The translations under genes and the position numbers were made by a program. The notes under the pieces were generated by a model. It had not been told where the DNA came from. It searched no databases and saw nothing but the letters and a program-made list of their open reading frames with translations. Shown here piece by piece: positions 7,880-16,366 of a DNA stretch of 35,486 nucleotides (position 1 is the first letter of the stretch; every line of letters starts with the position of its first letter). The DNA comes from Dietzia aerolata (lineage in GTDB: Bacteria; Actinomycetota; Actinomycetes; Mycobacteriales; Mycobacteriaceae), in the NCBI RefSeq assembly GCF_014144865.1, contig NZ_JAALDM010000032.1:1-35486 (forward strand), read 5' to 3'.

Positions 7880-8470
7880 ATGACCCAGGGCACCGGATGG
7901 ACCGCCCGCCCCGCCACTGCCAGGACCGGCCGGCTCTCGGCGGACGATTGGGCCCGGGCGGGCCTGGACCTGCTGATGACGGAGGGGCGTTCGGCGGTCA
8001 AGATCAGCCGCCTGTGCGCCCATTTTGGCGTGACCAAGGGCAGTTTCTACTGGCATTTCGACGACTTCGACGCCCTCATGGCCGCGATCGCCAGGCTGTA
8101 CTTCTCCCAGGAGATGGATTCCGCACGCGGGCTGGTGACGATGGAGGAGATGCCGCCCGATCAGCGACTCGAGACCATGAGCGCGATGCTGGTCGAGTCC
8201 CGCGCCTGGGAGGGCGAGGCGGCGATCCGCGAATGGGCTCGCGCGGACGAGACGGTCGCCGAAGCGGTGGGCGAGTTGGATCGACGGATCCTGCGCGTCG
8301 TGCACGACGCCTTCGCGGAGCTGGGGTTCTCCGAACGGGAGGCGAGGATCAGGTCCGGCGTGCTCGTCTACGCCGGGATCGGGTTCGTCTACGGGCGATC
8401 CGCCCTCCCCGTGCCCAGCGTGGAGGAGATCCACGACGTCCTAGCTCTCCTGCTCAGGCGGGACGACTGA
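7880..8470 (+). CDS. TetR/AcrR family transcriptional regulator
   Basis: 196 residues. The N-terminal helix-turn-helix lies at about residues 20-63, with recognition region VKISRLCAHFGVTKGSFYWHF typical of TetR repressors. The C-terminal ligand domain is all-helical and not assignable to a ligand class. The ATG at 7880 has AGGTGG nine bases upstream, and an in-frame upstream extension shows no conservation-like features. It is 57 bp downstream of the lipase-like gene on the same strand and converges on the lipid kinase gene 38 bp away. Its target is not visible; the lipase-like gene or the divergent oxidase operon are the nearest candidates. Confidence 0.92.
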   Translation: MTQGTGWTARPATARTGRLSADDWARAGLDLLMTEGRSAVKISRLCAHFGVTKGSFYWHFDDFDALMAAIARLYFSQEMDSARGLVTMEEMPPDQRLETMSAMLVESRAWEGEAAIREWARADETVAEAVGELDRRILRVVHDAFAELGFSEREARIRSGVLVYAGIGFVYGRSALPVPSVEEIHDVLALLLRRDD

Positions 8471-8508
8471 CGCAGGTTGGATGTCTGACTCGACTGCGGC
8501 TGGCGCGG

Positions 8509-9492
8509 TCAGAGCGCGACCCGGACCATCAGGCCCCGGTTCTTGATCCGGGCATTGAATTCGGTCACCGTGCCGCAATCCTCGCCATCGATCTGGAACG
8601 ACGCCGGCTTCTCGAGGATCCGGGCGTGCATTCCCACCCCCTGGCGGAAATCCACCGGCGGATTCCGGCGATACTCCCGCTCCTCGGGCGGAGTGCCCGA
8701 ACCGCGGATCGACCGAACCCGGTGCCGAACCGTGTGCTGGGCCAGAACGGCTCCGGCCTGGGTCCACTCGAGAACGCCTTTCGCGCGCAGCGCCATGACA
8801 TCCAGCTGGCCGTCGTCGATCACCGCGGCCGGCAGGAGCACCATGCCGCCCTGGAGCATGCCGCAGTTCGCCACCAGCAGGGTCCGGGCTTTGGCGTAGG
8901 TGGACTCGCCGTCGTCGAGCGCGTACTCGACCTTGATCCGGTGCCCCCGCAGCAGCGTGTTGGCGAACGCGCCGACGTACGCCAGCCACCCCACCCGCTT
9001 CTTGAGTTGATCGTCTGTGCCGGCGATCATGTCGGCGTCCATGCCCGCCCCGAGCATCACCAGGAACACGTCGTCATGCGTGCGACCGTCGCCGTCCGTG
9101 TATCTGACCTCGCCCAGGTCGATGGACCGGGTCCGGCCGCTCATCGCGACGTACAGGGCCCGGTCGACCGCATCCAGCGGGATATCGAGGTTGCGGGCCA
9201 ACAAGTTGCCGGTTCCCAGGGGGACGACGCCCATGGGGATGGAGCTGCCGATCAGGCCCTGCGCGACGGACCGGATCGTGCCGTCCCCGCCGCAGGCGAT
9301 CACCAGCCCGACCCCTTCGGCTACGGCGTCGGCCGCCTGCCCGGTCCCCGGATCGGCCTCGGTGGTCTCGTAGAACACGGGGTCGGTCCACCCATGGCGC
9401 GAGGCTCGGCTCTCGACACGTCGACGGATCTCGTCGGCGCCTACTTTGATCGGGTTGTAGACGACAGCGACACGGGATGAGGATGGGGCCAC
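8509..9492 (-). CDS. Diacylglycerol kinase family lipid kinase (DagK/YegS-like)
   Basis: 327 residues. The catalytic domain opens with VAVVYNPIKVG, followed by the ATP-site motif ACGGDGTI at about residues 65-72 and VPLGTGNLLARNL at about 90-102, all hallmarks of the DAGK_cat fold. The C-terminal beta-rich domain includes GAGMDADMI and ends with FQIDGED-type strands, as in bacterial YegS/DgkB relatives. It phosphorylates a diacylglycerol or sphingoid-like lipid at the membrane inner face. The start is GTG; an in-frame TGA lies 15 nt upstream, so no longer start exists. No Shine-Dalgarno is seen, while CAGATT lies six bases before GTG, so the transcript may be leaderless. It is transcribed away from the ribosomal genes. 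Confidence 0.92.
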   Translation of the reverse strand: MAPSSSRVAVVYNPIKVGADEIRRRVESRASRHGWTDPVFYETTEADPGTGQAADAVAEGVGLVIACGGDGTIRSVAQGLIGSSIPMGVVPLGTGNLLARNLDIPLDAVDRALYVAMSGRTRSIDLGEVRYTDGDGRTHDDVFLVMLGAGMDADMIAGTDDQLKKRVGWLAYVGAFANTLLRGHRIKVEYALDDGESTYAKARTLLVANCGMLQGGMVLLPAAVIDDGQLDVMALRAKGVLEWTQAGAVLAQHTVRHRVRSIRGSGTPPEEREYRRNPPVDFRQGVGMHARILEKPASFQIDGEDCGTVTEFNARIKNRGLMVRVAL

Positions 9493-9546
9493 TGCACCAA
9501 TCTGTCAGAATCCGGACCGGCCCGCCATTCCCACGTGCCAGCCGAT

Positions 9547-9575
9547 TTGGTAGGCGCGGCAAGTGCCTCTATTCT
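9547..9575 (+). promoter_or_regulatory. Candidate rplJL promoter
   Basis: TTGGTA (9547-9552) and TATTCT (9570-9575) are separated by exactly 17 bp and would start transcription near 9582. That leaves a leader of about 255 nt before rplJ, where autoregulatory structure is expected. Each hexamer matches the housekeeping consensus at four of six positions. Confidence 0.55.
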
Positions 9576-9639
9576 GGTCACCGAAGTTTGAATGCCCGAC
9601 GGACCTGTGTCGCCGGGTGTCTGATCAAGTTTCACCGAA

Positions 9640-9794
9640 GACCGCAGGTCGCCGCTCCCGCCGGGGGCGGTCGAAGGGTCCGAGAGCGCTCGGACGGCCC
9701 GCGCAGGAGAACACCGGTCAGCGTTGGATACAACTGCCGCCCCTCCGGGGTGCGGCCGAGCCTCCACGCCCCGTGCCCCCTGCGCACGGGGCGT
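9640..9794 (+). promoter_or_regulatory. Structured rplJ leader, candidate L10-binding autoregulatory RNA
   Basis: Three nested features lie between the promoter and rplJ. GACCGC (9640-9645) can pair with GCGGTC (9667-9672). GTCCGAG (9678-9684) pairs with CTCGGAC (9689-9695) around a 4-nt loop. ACGCCCCGTGC (9766-9776) pairs perfectly over 11 bp with 9784-9794 around a 7-nt loop, followed by a T-rich stretch TTCTCT. The L10 leader (known from many bacteria) lets L10-L12 repress its own mRNA; the position and the GAAGACCGCAGGTCG segment fit, but the match is by eye and the last hairpin could be an attenuator. Confidence 0.55.
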
Positions 9795-9837
9795 TCGTGT
9801 TTCTCTCGGGCGAGACGAAGCAGAAAGGAGGCGAAAC

Positions 9838-10350
9838 ATGGCAAAGCCCGCCAAGGTCGAGGCCGTTGCGGAGATCAAGGAGCACTTCCAGAGCTCCACG
9901 ACCGCTGTGGTCACCGAGTACCGCGGACTCTCCGTTCCGCAGGTGACCGAACTGCGTAAGGCACTGGGTGAAGGCGCCACGTACACCGTGGCCAAGAACA
10001 CCCTGGTCAAGCGCGCGGCAGCGGAAGCCGGCGTCGAGGGTCTCGATGACCTTCTGTCCGGCCCCACCGCCATCGCGTTCGTCACCGGCGAGGTCGTGGA
10101 TGCCGCCAAGGCGCTCAAGACCTTCGCCAAGGACAACAAGGCGCTCGTCATCAAGGGCGGCATCATGGACGGCGCCCCGCTGTCCGCCACCGACCTTGAG
10201 AAGATCGCCGATCTCGAGTCCCGCGAGGTCCTGCTCGCGAAGCTGGCCGGTGCCCTCAAGGGCAACCAGACCAAGGCCGCCGGCCTGTTCAACGCGCCCG
10301 CCTCGCAGCTGGCACGTCTGTTCGGCGCCCTCCAGGACAAGAAGAACTGA
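9838..10350 (+). CDS. rplJ: 50S ribosomal protein L10
   Basis: 170 residues, the scaffold of the ribosomal stalk that binds 23S rRNA at the L11 region and holds the L7/L12 dimers through its C-terminal helix. It begins [17 protein letters not shown], with [12 protein letters not shown] and [13 protein letters not shown] characteristic of L10. The C-terminal [12 protein letters not shown] is the stalk-binding helix end. The start is ATG 9838 with an AGGAGG Shine-Dalgarno six bases before it; an upstream in-frame GTG/ATG frame exists but runs through the leader hairpins and is not credible. rplL follows after 60 nt, the normal partner. Unlike the classic arrangement, rplK and rplA are not immediately upstream. 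Confidence 0.98.
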   Translation: MAKPAKVEAVAEIKEHFQSSTTAVVTEYRGLSVPQVTELRKALGEGATYTVAKNTLVKRAAAEAGVEGLDDLLSGPTAIAFVTGEVVDAAKALKTFAKDNKALVIKGGIMDGAPLSATDLEKIADLESREVLLAKLAGALKGNQTKAAGLFNAPASQLARLFGALQDKKN

Positions 10351-10410
10351 CAAACCCCACACGCTTCCGGGCCGCTTGACGGCGCCGGGACACAACGAAA
10401 GGACGCCACC

Positions 10411-10800
10411 ATGGCGAAGCTCAGCAACGACGAGCTCCTCGAGGCCTTCAAGGAGATGACCCTTCTCGAGCTGTCCGAGTTCGTGAAGCTGTTCGAGGAG
10501 ACCTTCGAGGTCACCGCTGCTGCTCCGGTTGCCGTCGCGGCCGCCGGTGCCCCGGCTGCCGGCGGCGACGCCGGTGCTGCCGAGCAGGACGAGTTCGACG
10601 TCGTCCTCGAGTCGGCCGGCGACAAGAAGATCGGCGTGATCAAGGTCGTCCGCGAGATCGTCTCGGGCCTGGGCCTCAAGGAGGCCAAGGACCTCGTCGA
10701 GTCCGCTCCCAAGGCTCTGCTGGAGAAGGTCGACAAGGAGGCCGCCGAGGCCGCCAAGACCAAGCTCGAGGAGGCCGGTGCCTCCGTCTCGCTCAAGTGA
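10411..10800 (+). CDS. rplL: 50S ribosomal protein L7/L12
   Basis: 129 residues, multicopy stalk protein that recruits and activates translational GTPases. The N-terminal dimerisation domain ([20 protein letters not shown]) is followed by an Ala/Gly/Pro hinge at about residues 35-57 ([17 protein letters not shown]). The C-terminal domain [22 protein letters not shown] and [12 protein letters not shown] is nearly invariant in the family. A GAAAGGA Shine-Dalgarno precedes the ATG. It is co-transcribed with rplJ and followed by a strong hairpin. Codon use is strongly biased to C-ending codons, as expected for a highly expressed gene. Confidence 0.98.
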   Translation: MAKLSNDELLEAFKEMTLLELSEFVKLFEETFEVTAAAPVAVAAAGAPAAGGDAGAAEQDEFDVVLESAGDKKIGVIKVVREIVSGLGLKEAKDLVESAPKALLEKVDKEAAEAAKTKLEEAGASVSLK

Positions 10801-10820
10801 GCTGACGCACCACCGCTCGT

Positions 10821-10855
10821 CAGGGGCGGTCCGACAGTATTGTCGGGCCGCCCCT
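10821..10855 (+). terminator. Strong hairpin after rplL
   Basis: CAGGGGCGG-T-CCGACA pairs with TGTCGG-G-CCGCCCCTG over 16 bp with one G-U wobble and a GTAT loop. No T-tract follows, which is common for actinobacterial terminators. It separates rplJL from the mce operon. Confidence 0.7.
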
Positions 10856-10974
10856 GCGGCATCTCTGGAGCCGGTTCGCCCCCTTCGATGGCGCGATTTG
10901 CACCGACCCAGCCGATGCGATCTCGCTTAGTAACGGATCAGATGGGCATGTAACAAAGCACATTCGGCGAGCGG

Positions 10975-10980
10975 TAGTTT
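10975..10980 (+). promoter_or_regulatory. Possible -10 of the mce operon promoter
   Basis: TAGTTT about 47 nt before the mceG start fits TANNNT; the only -35-like hexamer, GTAACA at 10950-10955, is 19 bp away. The A+T content rises locally (10926-10982) compared with its surroundings, as expected for a promoter. Weak evidence; the rest of 10856-11026 shows nothing else. Confidence 0.35.
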
Positions 10981-11026
10981 ACAGTGACCGTGGCCACAAA
11001 CGCGGGCTGAAGTGAGGAGTGCTGAC

Positions 11027-12127
11027 GTGGGTGTCGAGGTTTCCGTCGAAGGACTGACCAAGTCTTTCGGCTCACAGAAGATCTGGGAGGACGTTACGTT
11101 CACCCTTCCCGAGGGAGAGGTCAGTGCTCTGCTCGGCCCCTCGGGTACAGGTAAGTCGGTCTTTCTCAAGTCGCTGATCGGCCTCCTGAGGCCTGAGCGC
11201 GGCAAGATCATCATCGACGGCACCGACATCCTCCAGTGCACCGCCAAGGAGCTCTACGAGGTTCGTAAGCTGTTCGGCGTCCTCTTCCAGGACGGGGCCC
11301 TGTTCGGCTCGATGGACCTCTACGACAATGTCGCGTTCCCGCTGCGGGAGCACACGCGCAAGTCGGAGTCCGAGATCCGCAACATCGTCATGGAGAAGCT
11401 CGAGCTGACCGGCCTGATGGGGGCCGAGGGCAAGCTCCCCGGCGAGATCTCCGGTGGTATGCGTAAACGCGCCGGCCTCGCGAGAGCGCTCGTGCTGGAC
11501 CCCGAGATCATCCTCGTCGACGAGCCGGACTCCGGTCTGGACCCGGTTCGTACGACCTATCTCGCGCAGCTCCTCATCGACATCAACGCGCAGATCGATG
11601 CCACAATCCTCATCGTGACGCACAACATCAACCTCGCCCGTACGGTCCCGGACAACCTGGGCATGCTCTACCGCAAGCGCCTCGTCATGTTCGGCCCCCG
11701 TGAGGTTCTGCTCACCAGCGAGGAACCGTCGGTGCGGCAGTTCCTCCGTGGTTCCAAACTCGGCCCCATCGGCATGTCGGAGGAGAAGGACGACGCCCAG
11801 ATGCGGGCGGAGCTCGAGCAGGCCGAGGCGGGGCACAACGACGGCTCCCCGGGCGAAGACGAGCTCCGCGGAGTTCCGGCCCAGATGCAGCCCACCCCGG
11901 GCGGCCCGGTGCGCCAGGGCGAACTGCGGCGCGAGAAGCGCGTCGCCGAGATGCTCGACACCTTGCCTCCGGAGGCGCAGTCCGCCATCCGCGAGGAGTG
12001 GGCCGCCCGCGGTCACGGCAACGGCTCGACCCCCGGTGCGGTCCCCGCGGGAGCGGCCGCCGGGGCCAGTGGAGACTCCGCCTCCGGTGCGGGACTCGAC
12101 GACCACTATGGTTCTGCGGAGCGCTGA
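11027..12127 (+). CDS. mceG: Mce transporter ATPase MceG (Mkl)
   Basis: 366 residues, ABC ATPase that powers Mce lipid import at the inner face of the membrane. Walker A GPSGTGKS is at 37-44, signature ISGGMRKR at 141-148, Walker B ending in VDEP at 164-167, and the switch histidine (VTHN) at 199. The sequence is very close to mycobacterial Mkl, including the SLIGLLRPERG region and GPIGMSEEKD. After about residue 250 comes a C-terminal extension of about 115 residues, mostly charged then Gly/Ala/Ser-rich; such a tail is typical of MceG. I start at GTG 11027 because GAGGAG lies seven bases before it and the protein then aligns with mycobacterial starts; GTG 11012 is the alternative. The next gene, yrbEA, is 29 nt downstream. 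Confidence 0.95.
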   Translation: MGVEVSVEGLTKSFGSQKIWEDVTFTLPEGEVSALLGPSGTGKSVFLKSLIGLLRPERGKIIIDGTDILQCTAKELYEVRKLFGVLFQDGALFGSMDLYDNVAFPLREHTRKSESEIRNIVMEKLELTGLMGAEGKLPGEISGGMRKRAGLARALVLDPEIILVDEPDSGLDPVRTTYLAQLLIDINAQIDATILIVTHNINLARTVPDNLGMLYRKRLVMFGPREVLLTSEEPSVRQFLRGSKLGPIGMSEEKDDAQMRAELEQAEAGHNDGSPGEDELRGVPAQMQPTPGGPVRQGELRREKRVAEMLDTLPPEAQSAIREEWAARGHGNGSTPGAVPAGAAAGASGDSASGAGLDDHYGSAER

Positions 12128-12156
12128 GTCACTTACAAGGACCGGGGGGAGAATAA

Positions 12157-12987
12157 ATGGCGGAGGGTGCAACCCGACAGCCAGAGGAGAAGGTCGGACT
12201 CTCCGCCGCTGATATGGGCGGGGGGATACGGACCGCGATCGGCCAGGCCGGTGCGGTGTTCCGACTGTTCCTCGAGGTGCTCAGGGGGATATTCAAGCGG
12301 CCGTTCCAGTTCCGCGAGTTCATCGAGCAGTCCTGGTTCATCGCGTCTGTAACGATCCTTCCGTCTGCGCTCGTCGCGATCCCGTTCGGAGCGGTCGTGG
12401 CCATGCAGACCGGCTCACTCGTTCAGCAGCTGGGTGCTGAGGCGTACACGGGCGCGACAGGCGTCCTGGCGGTCGTTCAGCAGGGTGCGCCACTGGTGAC
12501 CTCGCTGCTCATCGCCGGCGCCGCGGGCTCCGCGGTCGCTGCGGACCTCGGTGCCCGCAGCATCCGTGAGGAGCTCGACGCGATGCGCGTGCTCGGCATT
12601 GATCCGGTGCAGCGTCTCGTCGTGCCGCGCGTGCTCGGAATGATGCTGGTGGCGGTGCTGCTCAACGGACTCGTCTCGATCGTCGGAATCTCCGGCGGGT
12701 ACGTGTTCAACATCCTCCTGCAGGGCGGCACCCCAGGCGCCTACCTCATGTCGTTCGGTGCTCTCGCACAGCTGCCGGACTTCATCATGGCGTCGATCAA
12801 GGCTCTGGTCTTCGGGTTGATCGCCGGCGTCGTGGCCTCCTATTGCGGCATGAACCCCAAGGGTGGGCCCAAGGGCGTCGGTGACGCCGTCAACCTGGGC
12901 GTGGTCGTGACCTTCCTCCTGCTGTTCTTCGCCAACCTGATCCTCACGGCGATGTACCTGCAGATCGTTCCGCCGAAGGGGTCGTAA
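12157..12987 (+). CDS. yrbEA: Mce permease YrbEA (MlaE family)
   Basis: 276 residues, one half of the permease pair of the Mce lipid importer in the plasma membrane. An N-terminal interfacial helix around FRLFLEVLRGIFKRPFQF is followed by about five hydrophobic segments (roughly 60-85, 100-125, 160-190, 215-230, 245-270). The cytoplasmic coupling motif REELDAMRVLGIDP at about 127-140 is the MlaE signature that contacts the ATPase. Its stop codon TAA abuts the next ATG with no gap (TAAATG), so the two permease genes are translated together. A GGGGGGAG Shine-Dalgarno precedes the ATG. Confidence 0.95.
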   Translation: MAEGATRQPEEKVGLSAADMGGGIRTAIGQAGAVFRLFLEVLRGIFKRPFQFREFIEQSWFIASVTILPSALVAIPFGAVVAMQTGSLVQQLGAEAYTGATGVLAVVQQGAPLVTSLLIAGAAGSAVAADLGARSIREELDAMRVLGIDPVQRLVVPRVLGMMLVAVLLNGLVSIVGISGGYVFNILLQGGTPGAYLMSFGALAQLPDFIMASIKALVFGLIAGVVASYCGMNPKGGPKGVGDAVNLGVVVTFLLLFFANLILTAMYLQIVPPKGS

Positions 12988-13845
12988 ATGGCGATTCATA
13001 CCGATGTCGGGCCCGGCCGGGCCAGGCTGCGGGCCCTGGTCCGTGGCCCCATTTCCTCGTTCGACTCGCTGGGCGACCAACTCGCCTTCCACCTACGCGC
13101 GATCGGCTGGATTCCGCAGACCCTCGTCCACTACCGTCACGAGGTCCTCCGGCTCATCGCAGAGGTGACCTTCGGCGTCGGCGTGCTCGCCGTTCTCGGC
13201 GGCACCATCGGCGTCATCGTCATGATGAGTGGTTTCACCGGCGTCGTCGTCGGTCTGCAGGGCTACGCTGCCCTGGACCAGATCGGCAGCTCGGTCCTCA
13301 CCGGCTTCCTCTCGGCGTACGTCAACACCCGTGAGGTGGCCCCGGTCGTGGCGGCCCTCGCACTGTCGGCCACCGTCGGATGTGGATTCACCGCTCAGCT
13401 GGGCGCCATGCGGATCTCCGAGGAGATCGACGCACTGGAAGTGATGGCGATCCCGAGCGTCCCGTATCTGGTCACCACACGGATCATCGCCGGCTTCATC
13501 GCGGTTATCCCGCTCTACGTGGTCGGACTCCTGGCGTCGTATCTGGCGACCCGAGGGGTTAACACGATGGTGCAAGGTCAATCGACGGGCTCATTCGACC
13601 ACTATTTCCATCTCTTCCTGCCACCTGAAGACGTCATATATTCGTTCATCAAGGTGATCATCTTCGCGTTCGTGCTGGTGATGATCCACTGCTTCTACGG
13701 GTTCACCGCCTCCGGCGGTCCCGCGGGAGTCGGTGTCGCCGTGGGCCGCGCGGTCCGGACGACGATCGTCGTGGTGGCCATCCTCAACTTCTTCGTCGGA
13801 CTCGCCCTCTGGGGCACGACCACGACTGTGCGGGTGGCCGGATGA
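12988..13845 (+). CDS. yrbEB: Mce permease YrbEB (MlaE family)
   Basis: 285 residues, the second permease subunit. It shares the MlaE fold with YrbEA: an N-terminal amphipathic region, hydrophobic segments at about 65-95, 110-140, 165-190, 220-245 and 255-280, and the coupling motif SEEIDALEVMAIPSVPYLVTTR at about 145-166, where MAIP replaces the LGIDP of YrbEA as is usual for the B subunit. The start directly follows the YrbEA stop and its own stop overlaps the mceA start as ATGA. Confidence 0.95.
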   Translation: MAIHTDVGPGRARLRALVRGPISSFDSLGDQLAFHLRAIGWIPQTLVHYRHEVLRLIAEVTFGVGVLAVLGGTIGVIVMMSGFTGVVVGLQGYAALDQIGSSVLTGFLSAYVNTREVAPVVAALALSATVGCGFTAQLGAMRISEEIDALEVMAIPSVPYLVTTRIIAGFIAVIPLYVVGLLASYLATRGVNTMVQGQSTGSFDHYFHLFLPPEDVIYSFIKVIIFAFVLVMIHCFYGFTASGGPAGVGVAVGRAVRTTIVVVAILNFFVGLALWGTTTTVRVAG

Positions 13846-15278
13846 ACGAGATGTCCAAGACCAAGAAGCGACTGCTGGCCACGCTGTTCATCGTCATCGT
13901 GGTCGCGTTCGTCGGCGTCACCGTCGCCATCTACAACCGCGCGTTCACCACGTCCGACAGTGTCACGATGTACACCGACGAGATGGCGTTCACCCTTCCG
14001 AACGACGCCGATATCAAGGCCAGGGGAGTGCTGGTCGGTCGCGTTGCCGGTGTCCAGCCCGAGGGCGATCAGGTGCGCGTCGACATGGAGTTCGATCCCG
14101 CCTACATGGACCAGCTGCCGTCGAACATCACCGGCCGGATGCTGCCCAAGACGCTCTTCGGTGAGCGCTATGTCTCTCTCGGGTTCCCGGATCAGCCGGT
14201 CGGCACGTTGGAGGCCGGCACCACGATCGAACAGGACGAGAGGGGTAATGCCACCGAACTCGGCCGCGTTCTCGACGGGCTCCTGCCCGTGCTCGAAGCC
14301 GTGCCGCCGGAGAAGCTCGCCGGAACACTCGGTGCCATCAACCAGGCACTGGCCGGTCGCGGTGACGAGATCGGAGCGAGCCTGGTCGACATCGGGCAGG
14401 TCTTCGACGGCATTTCCCAGGAGATGCCCGCACTCGAGTCAGGACTTCAGGATTTGGCGACGTTCTCCCAGACCTACGCCGAGGCAGTCCCCGACCTGAT
14501 CCACGCGCTCGACGCACTCCGCACGACCAGTGACACGGTGATTCAGCGACGCACCGACATCGCTGACGGACTCCAGCGGATCAGTTCAGGATCCGAGGCG
14601 GCGACGAGCTTCCTCGCCAACAACCGCGACGACCTGATCGACCTGTCGATCAACTCGCGACGCTCCCTGGAGGCGCTGGCCGAGTACGTGCCGGCACTTC
14701 CCTGCACGGTCGAGCACTTCAAGACAGCACTCGGCAGGTCCGATGACATTCTCGGTGTGGGCACACCCAACCCGGGGATCCGCGTGACGATCGAGGTCAT
14801 CAACCCCAAGGGACGCTACGTTCCGAACCAGGATGAGCCCCGATTCTTCGACACCCGTGGTCCGCGGTGCTACGACCCGGTCCAGGAGCCCTATTACTTC
14901 GGTTCGGCGCCCGGCGGTGCGGTGGCCGACGGCTCGTACCAGCCGCCGACCCGCAACCCCGGTCCGGAATTCGTCGCGACCCTGCCCAACCCGCTGCTTG
15001 AGGACGGCCCCGTGCCGAGCATGCGCACTCGTGGATCTGTGCCCGAGGCCCCCGGCCGCGCCGTTCCCGAGCAGCCGAACCGGCCGTTCCCGTCAACGGT
15101 GACAGCCGGACAGGAGAACGACGCCATGGAGATGGCCTATGCCGGGTCGCCGCTCGAGACCGACACTGTCCGCACGGTCTATGGCATCGCGGCCTCACGT
15201 GACGCCGATGAGATCCCCGGCTGGGTCGGCGCCGTAGGCGCCCCCGCACTTCGCGGGACGGAGGTGGCCTTCGGATGA
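13842..15278 (+). CDS. mceA: Mce family protein MceA
   Basis: 478 residues, one of six MlaD-domain proteins thought to form a hexameric tunnel that carries lipids across the cell envelope. One N-terminal membrane helix (LLATLFIVIVVAFVGVTVAI, about 9-28) leads to the MlaD domain (about 35-115), with the DIKARGVLVGRVAGV loop and LFGERYVSLG motif typical of MceA. A long helical region (about 130-300) follows, containing PALPCTVEHFKTALG. The C-terminal 150 residues are Pro/Gly-rich and probably extended. ATGA overlap with yrbEB and with mceB shows tight coupling. Which lipid is bound cannot be told from sequence. Confidence 0.93.
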   Translation: MNEMSKTKKRLLATLFIVIVVAFVGVTVAIYNRAFTTSDSVTMYTDEMAFTLPNDADIKARGVLVGRVAGVQPEGDQVRVDMEFDPAYMDQLPSNITGRMLPKTLFGERYVSLGFPDQPVGTLEAGTTIEQDERGNATELGRVLDGLLPVLEAVPPEKLAGTLGAINQALAGRGDEIGASLVDIGQVFDGISQEMPALESGLQDLATFSQTYAEAVPDLIHALDALRTTSDTVIQRRTDIADGLQRISSGSEAATSFLANNRDDLIDLSINSRRSLEALAEYVPALPCTVEHFKTALGRSDDILGVGTPNPGIRVTIEVINPKGRYVPNQDEPRFFDTRGPRCYDPVQEPYYFGSAPGGAVADGSYQPPTRNPGPEFVATLPNPLLEDGPVPSMRTRGSVPEAPGRAVPEQPNRPFPSTVTAGQENDAMEMAYAGSPLETDTVRTVYGIAASRDADEIPGWVGAVGAPALRGTEVAFG

Positions 15279-16366
15279 ACGCGAAACTCAAGGCACTTTT
15301 CCGCGGGGGACTACTCAGCTCGTTCATCAAGCTGACCGTCTTCGTGGTGGTGACGGTCATTCTCAGCATGATCCTCGCGACCACGATCCGCGGTGGTACC
15401 CGCGACGAGGGAACTGAGTATTCCGCCATCTTCTCCGACGCCACCATGGTGGAAGAGGGTGACGATGTCCGGATCGCCGGAGTCGTGGTGGGACACGTGA
15501 CGGGCTTCGAGGTGTACGACCGGGACAAGGCCAAGGTGGACTTCACCCTGTCCGGTGAACGCACACTGCCGGAGAACGTCCACCTCACGTTGCGGTTCCG
15601 AAACATGATCGGCCAGCGGTACATGAATATCGCGCGGGTCCCGGGACCGGTCCAGCCGGAGATCCCGGAAGGATCCACGATCCCGATCGACAAGACCACA
15701 CCGGCCGTCGATCTGACCGCGCTGTTCAACGGATTCCGCCCGCTGTTCACCACGTTGCAGCCGGAAGACGTCAATCAGTTGGCGGACTCCCTGGTCAAGG
15801 TGCTCCAGGGCGAGGGTGGAACCGTCACCAGCCTGGTCCAGCAGACCGCGCAGCTGACCAACCACCTCGCTGACCGCGACCAGGTGATCGGTGAGGTCAT
15901 CGACAACCTCACCCAGGTGCTGCAGACGATCAATGAACGGGACGTCCAGTTCCAGCAACTCGTGGTGACGACCCGGCAACTGGTCGAGGGACTCGCCCAG
16001 GAACGTGACGCGGTCGGCAGTTCGATCGAGTCGATGGCCGATCTCACCTCGGCCGCGGAGAACATCGTCGTCGCGACCAGGCCGAGCGTCACGGAGTCCC
16101 TCGATCACCTCAAGAAGGTGACCGATGACTTCAATGCCAACGAGTCCAAGGTGAGCGAAGTCCTGCACAACATGCCGGTCAAGACCGACAACCTCATTCG
16201 AATGGGTTCGTTCGGGTCCTGGTTCCAGTTCTATCTGTGTGGCGCCGACATCGTCTCCGGCCCGGGCAACAACGTGCCGAACCTGCTGCCAACCGGCGGT
16301 CCCACCGTCAACCACGTCCTGTACACGAACTCCGCACCTCGGTGCCATGAAGGGGGGATCCCGTGA
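15275..16366 (+). CDS. mceB: Mce family protein MceB
   Basis: 363 residues. Membrane helix at about 13-38 (LSSFIKLTVFVVVTVILSMI), MlaD domain at about 45-125 with DVRIAGVVVGHVTG and RNMIGQRYMNIAR, then a helical arm to about residue 300 in which Leu/Val/Gln heptads suggest coiled coil. Near the C-terminus two cysteines (YLCGADIV and PRCHEGG) form a pair that could be disulfide-bonded outside the membrane. It overlaps mceA (ATGA) and mceC (GTGA). It works as one subunit of the Mce hexamer. Confidence 0.93.
   Translation: MNAKLKALFRGGLLSSFIKLTVFVVVTVILSMILATTIRGGTRDEGTEYSAIFSDATMVEEGDDVRIAGVVVGHVTGFEVYDRDKAKVDFTLSGERTLPENVHLTLRFRNMIGQRYMNIARVPGPVQPEIPEGSTIPIDKTTPAVDLTALFNGFRPLFTTLQPEDVNQLADSLVKVLQGEGGTVTSLVQQTAQLTNHLADRDQVIGEVIDNLTQVLQTINERDVQFQQLVVTTRQLVEGLAQERDAVGSSIESMADLTSAAENIVVATRPSVTESLDHLKKVTDDFNANESKVSEVLHNMPVKTDNLIRMGSFGSWFQFYLCGADIVSGPGNNVPNLLPTGGPTVNHVLYTNSAPRCHEGGIP

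Noticed and set aside
7867-9480. 537-codon plus-strand frame over the TetR and lipid kinase genes
   Set aside because: Out of frame with TetR and antisense to the kinase; both real genes have clear motifs.
9724-9837. N-terminal extension of rplJ
   Set aside because: The extra codons fall in the leader hairpin and the family starts at MAK with an ideal Shine-Dalgarno.
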